The notes under the pieces are model-generated. The model was not told the DNA's origin. It saw only the letters and a program-made list of their open reading frames with translations, and made no database searches. DNA of 34,321 bases from Lentisphaerota bacterium (GTDB lineage Bacteria; Verrucomicrobiota; Kiritimatiellia; Kiritimatiellales; Pontiellaceae). The translations under genes were made by a program, and so were the position numbers. Position 1 is the first letter of the stretch. The number at the start of each line of letters is the position of its first letter. Location: NCBI GenBank assembly GCA_012729265.1, contig JAAYDL010000339.1, positions 1-34,321 on the forward strand. The letters run 5' to 3'. Below, in pieces: positions 30,879 to 34,321 of this stretch.

Positions 30879-30930
30879 AAAATGGTGCCCCGGAGAGGGT
30901 TCGAACCTCCGACCCCAGGATTAGGAATCC
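30879..30930. repeat. right attachment site (attR), inside tRNA-Arg
   Basis: Fifty-two bases identical to attL. It spans 4 bp beyond the CCA through the anticodon loop to the third base of the 5' anticodon stem. The sequences diverge at 30931/23971, so strand exchange occurred within this segment, as is common for tRNA-targeting integrases. Confidence 0.93.
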
Positions 30931-30959
30931 TGTGCTCTGTCCAGCTGAGCTACCGGGGC
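30883..30959 (-). tRNA. tRNA-Arg(CCT)
   Basis: A complete 77-nt cloverleaf with encoded CCA: 7-bp acceptor stem (GCCCCGG/CCGGGGC), a 4-bp D stem, anticodon stem CAGGA/TCCTG with loop TTCCTAA (anticodon CCT, reading AGG), a 5-nt variable loop, and T arm GGAGG-TTCGAAC-CCTCT. The element has kept the gene whole by supplying its own copy of the 3' part. Confidence 0.97.
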
Positions 30960-31176
30960 TGATTAAGTCGCAAAATAAAGGTGTGTTACACCATTATTGA
31001 AACCGATATTGCAGCCAATTGATATGAACTCAGTTATTTATAACCGAGCATATCAAGATAGGAAATGCAACAACCGGGTCAGGATTGCACTATAATGAAT
31101 CTGAGCTCAATAAAAAACTCTTCACAACGCCAACAGCGCTTAACCCCGTTTTAGGACCACTGGTTTAAGCGTCGTC

Positions 31177-31911
31177 TTACATAATATCGAACGTCAGTCC
31201 GGCAAGCACCGTAACATCGTTGTGTTCCATGCCAGGGCCATCGGGAATATTGTCGTATTCATCGCGCAGCTCAACAAAGAGAGAAAGTTTGTCGCTGACT
31301 TTGCTCTTCACTCCGGTCACGAGCAGTCCGGTTCCGTCTTCCGCATCCTCAACGTCAGCACTGTATTCTGCTTTGAAGTAATAGTCGGCGTTTTCCGACA
31401 CATCCCAAGAATAATTCGCAGCAATACGCCATTCAGCGAAAGTCCGCTCACCAGCCGCCGTTCGCTCATAGACTTCATTGAGACCCACGCTGAAATCCAG
31501 CTTCATTTTATCGTTATCAATCAAATAAACCCCAAGATTTGGACCCACCTTTACCCGGGCGTTCACCTCTTTGATCGCATCATGATAGGCCTCCGTAAAA
31601 ACACCGCCATAGAATTTTTTTTGGGCAAACTTATAGCGAAGGTCGCCTTGTCCACGGAGCTGGCCCTCGGTCTGTTCGCCTTCGGTTTCTCCCTGTTCGC
31701 CATAGAGGGAGCTGATCAGATCGCACCGCTGAGAAAAGCGATCGAGCTTAATATTCATCGTGTAGAGCGTTTTATCCGTATTCCCGCTTTTGAACGAAGC
31801 ACCCAACGAAACGCTGCTCTTCCATGTCACATTGGTATCCGCAGCCTGCGCGAAAGCACTACCCACAAGCATTACCGCACAACAAGCAAACCCAGTCATT
31901 TTATTCATCAT
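31177..31911 (-). CDS. DUF481 outer-membrane beta-barrel protein
   Basis: A 244-residue exported protein. A signal peptide (F-A-C-C-A-V-M-L-V-G-S-A-F-A-Q-A) is followed by alternating amphipathic strands beginning W-K-S-S-V-S-L-G-A-S-F-K-S-G-N-T-D, the N-terminal signature of DUF481/YdiY-like salt-induced outer-membrane proteins. It ends with aromatic/hydrophobic L-T-F-D-I-M. Members are thought to be outer-membrane barrels of unknown role. AAGGAG precedes the paired ATGs (31911 and 31908). It points toward the tRNA gene and is divergent from the fumarase gene. Confidence 0.88.
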   Translation of the reverse strand: MMNKMTGFACCAVMLVGSAFAQAADTNVTWKSSVSLGASFKSGNTDKTLYTMNIKLDRFSQRCDLISSLYGEQGETEGEQTEGQLRGQGDLRYKFAQKKFYGGVFTEAYHDAIKEVNARVKVGPNLGVYLIDNDKMKLDFSVGLNEVYERTAAGERTFAEWRIAANYSWDVSENADYYFKAEYSADVEDAEDGTGLLVTGVKSKVSDKLSLFVELRDEYDNIPDGPGMEHNDVTVLAGLTFDIM

Positions 31912-31992
31912 CTCATCTCCTTGTTATAGGCCGAAAATTTTAAAGAATCCTACCCGCACGAGCAACTCCTTTAACGCATTAAATCCGCAGAA

Positions 31993-32041
31993 CGTGAAAC
32001 GTGAAAATTGAAACCTGAAACTTGAAACTTGAAACTTGAGA
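31993..32041. repeat. heptanucleotide tandem repeat, NNTGAAA x 7
   Basis: Seven consecutive 7-bp units: CGTGAAA twice, ATTGAAA, CCTGAAA, CTTGAAA twice, CTTGAGA. It lies in the intergenic region before the fumarase gene and resembles short tandemly repeated (STRR-type) heptamers. Confidence 0.8.
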
Positions 32042-32065
32042 AACAATCCCCACACTCCTGTATGA

Positions 32066-32090
32066 ATTACGCATTACGCATTATGCGTAA
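32066..32090. repeat. second heptamer array, ATTACGC x 3, with palindrome
   Basis: ATTACGC (32066-32072), ATTACGC (32073-32079), ATTATGC (32080-32086). The end forms a perfect palindrome, TTACGCAT-T-ATGCGTAA (32074-32090). It lies 28 bp upstream of the fumarase start codon, where it could also influence transcription or translation. Confidence 0.75.
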
Positions 32091-32118
32091 CGTATCACGA
32101 CCGACGGAGCATTCAATA

Positions 32119-33750
32119 ATGAGCGATTATATCTACAGCCCCACGATTCAACATGCAGCGGAGGACCGAACGACCTACCGTTTGGTCACAACCGACGGAG
32201 TACGCACCGAATCGTTCAACGGCAAAGAGCTGATTGTAATCGAACCCGATGCGCTGGAGCGATTGGCCTATGAGGCCTTCCGCGATGTCTCGTTCTATCT
32301 CCGCCCCGCGCATTCGGCGCAGGTCGCCGCCATTCTTGACGATCCGGAAGCGAGCGAGAACGACCGCTTTGTCGCCCGTTGTATGCTTGAAAACGCCGTC
32401 ATTTCCGCCATCGGCGAACTCCCGTTCTGTCAAGACACCGGAACCGCCATGGTCGTCGGGAAAAAGGGCGCGCAGGTCTGGACCGAGTTTGACGAAAAGA
32501 AAGCGCTCTCCAATGGCATCTACCGCTGCTTTCAGGATTTTAACCTGCGCTATTCGCAGATCGCCCCGCTTTCTATGTTTGAAGAACAGAACACCGGCAA
32601 CAATCTGCCGGCGCAGATTGACCTCTATGCCGACAGCGGAGCGGAATACCACCTGCTCTTCGTAGCCAAAGGCGGTGGGTCGGCCAATAAATCGATGCTC
32701 TTCCAGAAAACCAAATCGCTCCTGACCGAAGAAGGCCTCGAAGCCTTTCTGAAAGCCGAGCTCTTCAACCTCGGCACCGCCGCCTGCCCGCCCTATCACT
32801 TAGCCGTCGTCATCGGCGGAACCTCCGCAGAGACCACCATGAAAACCGTCAAGCTCGCCTCCTGCGGAGAACTTGACGACCTGCCGACCTCCGGTGAGGC
32901 CTCCGGCCGGGCATTCCGCGATCTTGAGTGGGAACAAAAAATCCTAAAAATGGCGCAGGACTCCCAAATCGGCGCCCAGTTCGGCGGGAAATATTTCTGC
33001 CATGATGTCCGCGTCATCCGCATGCCGCGCCACGCCGCCTCCTGCCCTGTCGGCATCGGCGTCTCCTGCTCCGCCGACCGCAACATAAAAGCAAAGATTA
33101 CCCGCGACGGCGTTTTTCTCGAACAACTCGAAACCGACCCCGCGCGCTATCTCCCCGAAAACATCGGCACCCAAGTCGACAACGCACCGGAAATCAACCT
33201 CGACCGTCCGATGGAGAAAATTCTCGCCGACCTCTCCAGCTATCCCGTCCGCACGCGCCTGCGCCTCAACGGCACGCTGATCGTTGCGCGCGATGCCGCC
33301 CACGCCCGAATTCAGGAAATGCTTGATCGCGGTGAGCCGATGCCCGACTACTTTAAAAACCATCCCGTCTACTACGCCGGCCCAGCCAAAACGCCGAAAG
33401 GAAAACCCTCCGGCTCCTTCGGTCCCACCACCGCTCAACGCATGGATCCGTACGTCGAGGAATTCATGAACCACCGCGGCTCCATGGTGATGCTCGCCAA
33501 AGGGAACCGCTCTCCGGATGTCACGGCCGCCTGTGCAAAACACGGCGGCTTTTACCTCGGCTCCGTCGGCGGCCCCGCCGCCCTGCTCGCCGAAAAATGC
33601 ATCAAATCCGTCGAACTCGTCGACATGGAAGAGCTCGGCATGGAAGCCGTCCGTAAAATTCAGGTCGTCGACTTCCCCGCCATCATCCTCGTCGACGACA
33701 AAGGGCACAACTTTTTCGACGACATTCTGCGGGGCGTACCGTCAAACTAA
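32119..33750 (+). CDS. fumarate hydratase class I ([4Fe-4S])
   Basis: A 543-residue fumarase of the FumA/FumB type, interconverting fumarate and malate in the TCA cycle. Cluster ligands C104 (L-P-F-C-Q-D-T-G-T), C223 (A-A-C-P-P-Y-H) and C317 (G-V-S-C-S-A-D) sit at nearly the same positions as in E. coli FumA, and the length also agrees. The N-terminal two thirds is the alpha-domain; the C-terminal part (from about 365) carries the swivelling beta-domain with G-P-T-T-A-Q-R-M-D. The start was set at ATG 32119 with a GGAG upstream; the longer frame from 32029 runs through the heptamer repeats and is unlikely to be translated. Confidence 0.95.
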   Translation: MSDYIYSPTIQHAAEDRTTYRLVTTDGVRTESFNGKELIVIEPDALERLAYEAFRDVSFYLRPAHSAQVAAILDDPEASENDRFVARCMLENAVISAIGELPFCQDTGTAMVVGKKGAQVWTEFDEKKALSNGIYRCFQDFNLRYSQIAPLSMFEEQNTGNNLPAQIDLYADSGAEYHLLFVAKGGGSANKSMLFQKTKSLLTEEGLEAFLKAELFNLGTAACPPYHLAVVIGGTSAETTMKTVKLASCGELDDLPTSGEASGRAFRDLEWEQKILKMAQDSQIGAQFGGKYFCHDVRVIRMPRHAASCPVGIGVSCSADRNIKAKITRDGVFLEQLETDPARYLPENIGTQVDNAPEINLDRPMEKILADLSSYPVRTRLRLNGTLIVARDAAHARIQEMLDRGEPMPDYFKNHPVYYAGPAKTPKGKPSGSFGPTTAQRMDPYVEEFMNHRGSMVMLAKGNRSPDVTAACAKHGGFYLGSVGGPAALLAEKCIKSVELVDMEELGMEAVRKIQVVDFPAIILVDDKGHNFFDDILRGVPSN

Positions 33751-33761
33751 GCCACAAATAA

Positions 33762-34132
33762 TGGAACCGCACGCATTTGGCGGAGCTGGCCGAGCGCCCC
33801 CTGGACGACCCGCGCGTAACCGTTCTTGAAGCCGATGTGCGTCAGGTGATCAAGGCGGGCAATAACCGCTACGACGCCATTCTTCTGGACCTCGACAACG
33901 GCCCGGCGGACTTACGCATGAGGGCAATGATCGGCTTTACACGCACGGCGGACTGGCCGCAGCCAAGGCAGCACTGAAGCCCGACGGCATTCTGGAGGTC
34001 TGGTCGGCTGAGCCCGATAAATCATTTTCCAAACGCCTGCGCGGCTCTGGTTTTAAAATCGAAGAAGTCTCTGTCCGCGCACGCGACAAGCGCGGCGGCC
34101 GTCGCCACACCATCTGGCTCGCAAAAAAATAA
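33762..34132 (+). pseudogene. spermidine synthase-like methyltransferase, truncated and frameshifted
   Basis: Homology begins abruptly at W-N-R-T-H-L-A-E-L-A-E-R-P-L-D-D-P-R, 12 bp after the fumarase stop, with no start codon. It continues V-L-E-A-D-V-R ... D-A-I-L-L-D-L-D-N-G-P-A-D. Between 33911 and 33914 one base is missing; from there the next frame continues the family sequence (T-H-E-G-N-D-R-L-Y-T-H-G-G-L-A-A-A, then G-I-L-E-V-W-S-A) to TAA at 34130-34132. The N-terminal half of the protein, including most of the SAM-binding region, is absent. It is a clear remnant of a spermidine synthase-like enzyme. Confidence 0.85.
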
Positions 34133-34311
34133 TAATCGGCATGTACAACTTTTTAGATATAAAACCTTCACATTGCATACACATCGAAATACTATGTTGA
34201 ACTAAGCCGCTTCGCGTCAGGCTGACGCATGAATTAAACCCACAGGGTGTGTATAGTCTTCTCACCACGAAGATCTTCATGAGGAAGATCGGGATGGCAA
34301 GGAGACACATC
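34133..34311. other. intergenic region before the next gene
   Basis: No gene supported. Bases 34263-34320 read in one frame as a run rich in His, Glu and Asp (H-H-E-D-L-H-E-E-D-R-D-G-K-E) without a start, resembling decayed coding or repeat DNA often found in such genomes. GAAGATCTTC (34269-34278) is a short palindrome. Confidence 0.3.
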
Positions 34312-34321
34312 ATGAGTACAC
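34312..34321 (+). CDS. start of a gene cut by the window edge
   Basis: AAGGAGA at 34299-34305 is followed at proper distance by ATG 34312 (M-S-T...). Only three codons are visible, so the product is unknown. Confidence 0.4.

Larger units (their letters stand above)
23919..30930. mobile_element. tRNA-Arg-integrated PICI-like phage satellite, 6.96 kb
   Basis: Bounded by perfect 52-bp direct repeats (23919-23970 and 30879-30930). The right copy is part of an intact tRNA-Arg gene; the left is only its 3' portion. One repeat plus interior is 6,960 bp. Rightward genes are an integrase, an unknown ORF, an AlpA/Xis-like protein, a zinc-finger protein, an AEP-type primase, an ERCC4 nuclease and two terminase small subunits. 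Most are coupled by 1- to 4-nt overlaps. Two leftward membrane-protein genes sit at the tRNA end. There is no large terminase, portal, capsid, tail or lysis gene, and no conjugation gene. This order matches phage-inducible chromosomal islands. Alternatives are a decayed prophage or another replicating integrative element. Confidence 0.8.

Noticed and set aside
31066-31071. Another integrase arm site (TGCAAC)
   Set aside because: A lone copy outside the element with no partner at 11 bp; other single copies (near 531 and 19011) also occur by chance.
32029-32118. N-terminal extension of the fumarase
   Set aside because: It translates the heptamer repeats, has no family similarity, and the ATG at 32119 gives the standard length with a ribosome binding site.
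1-34321. CRISPR array
   Set aside because: No regularly spaced repeats with unique spacers were seen; the only tandem arrays are spacer-less heptamers.

Overview
The window is chromosomal DNA from a Gram-negative, polysaccharide-degrading bacterium. The best guess is the Verrucomicrobiota/Kiritimatiellota group. This is inferred from the dense set of exported glycoside hydrolases without SusC/SusD genes, a DUF481 outer-membrane barrel, a kinase-type TPR tail ending in a W-D-W-V-A-A-R motif, and lineage-typical hypothetical proteins. No rRNA or taxonomic marker is present to prove it.

Layout. 1-112: 3' end of an IS110-type transposase, followed by about 560 bp without a gene that holds a long imperfect hairpin. 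677-4200: two overlapping ABC-exporter half-transporters whose motif degeneracy is exactly complementary (a heterodimeric exporter). 4302-5294: an AT-rich secreted hypothetical protein. 5533-18162: a minus-strand carbohydrate-degradation locus (GH97, GH43, then GH31-PA14, GH43-CBM6-Ig-CBM6, GH27-NPCBM), interrupted at 12817-14144 by a kinase/TPR fragment fused head-on to a transposase fragment. 18532-18984: type II dehydroquinase, ending in a strong terminator. 19079-22022: two tandem paralogous exported proteins and a zinc-finger-like hypothetical. 22111-23900: DNA polymerase IV and a YcxB-like membrane protein.

23919-30930 is the most interesting part: a 6.96-kb integrated element bounded by a perfect 52-bp duplication of the 3' part of a tRNA-Arg(CCT) gene. 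It encodes a tyrosine integrase, an unknown protein, an AlpA/Xis-like HTH protein, a small zinc-finger protein, an archaeo-eukaryotic-type primase, an ERCC4-type nuclease and two tandem terminase small subunits. There is no large terminase and no capsid, tail or lysis gene. A separate minus-strand pair of membrane-associated cargo genes lies near the tRNA end. Both ends carry paired TGCAAC motifs at 11-bp spacing, probably integrase arm sites. This gene set and order resemble phage-inducible chromosomal islands (SaPI/PICI satellites), which use their own small terminase to take over a helper phage's packaging. I propose a compact PICI-like satellite in this lineage.

30883-30959 is the intact tRNA-Arg. 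It is followed by a DUF481 barrel protein, two heptanucleotide tandem arrays, a class I [4Fe-4S] fumarase, a truncated and frameshifted spermidine-synthase-like pseudogene, and the first codons of another gene at the window edge.
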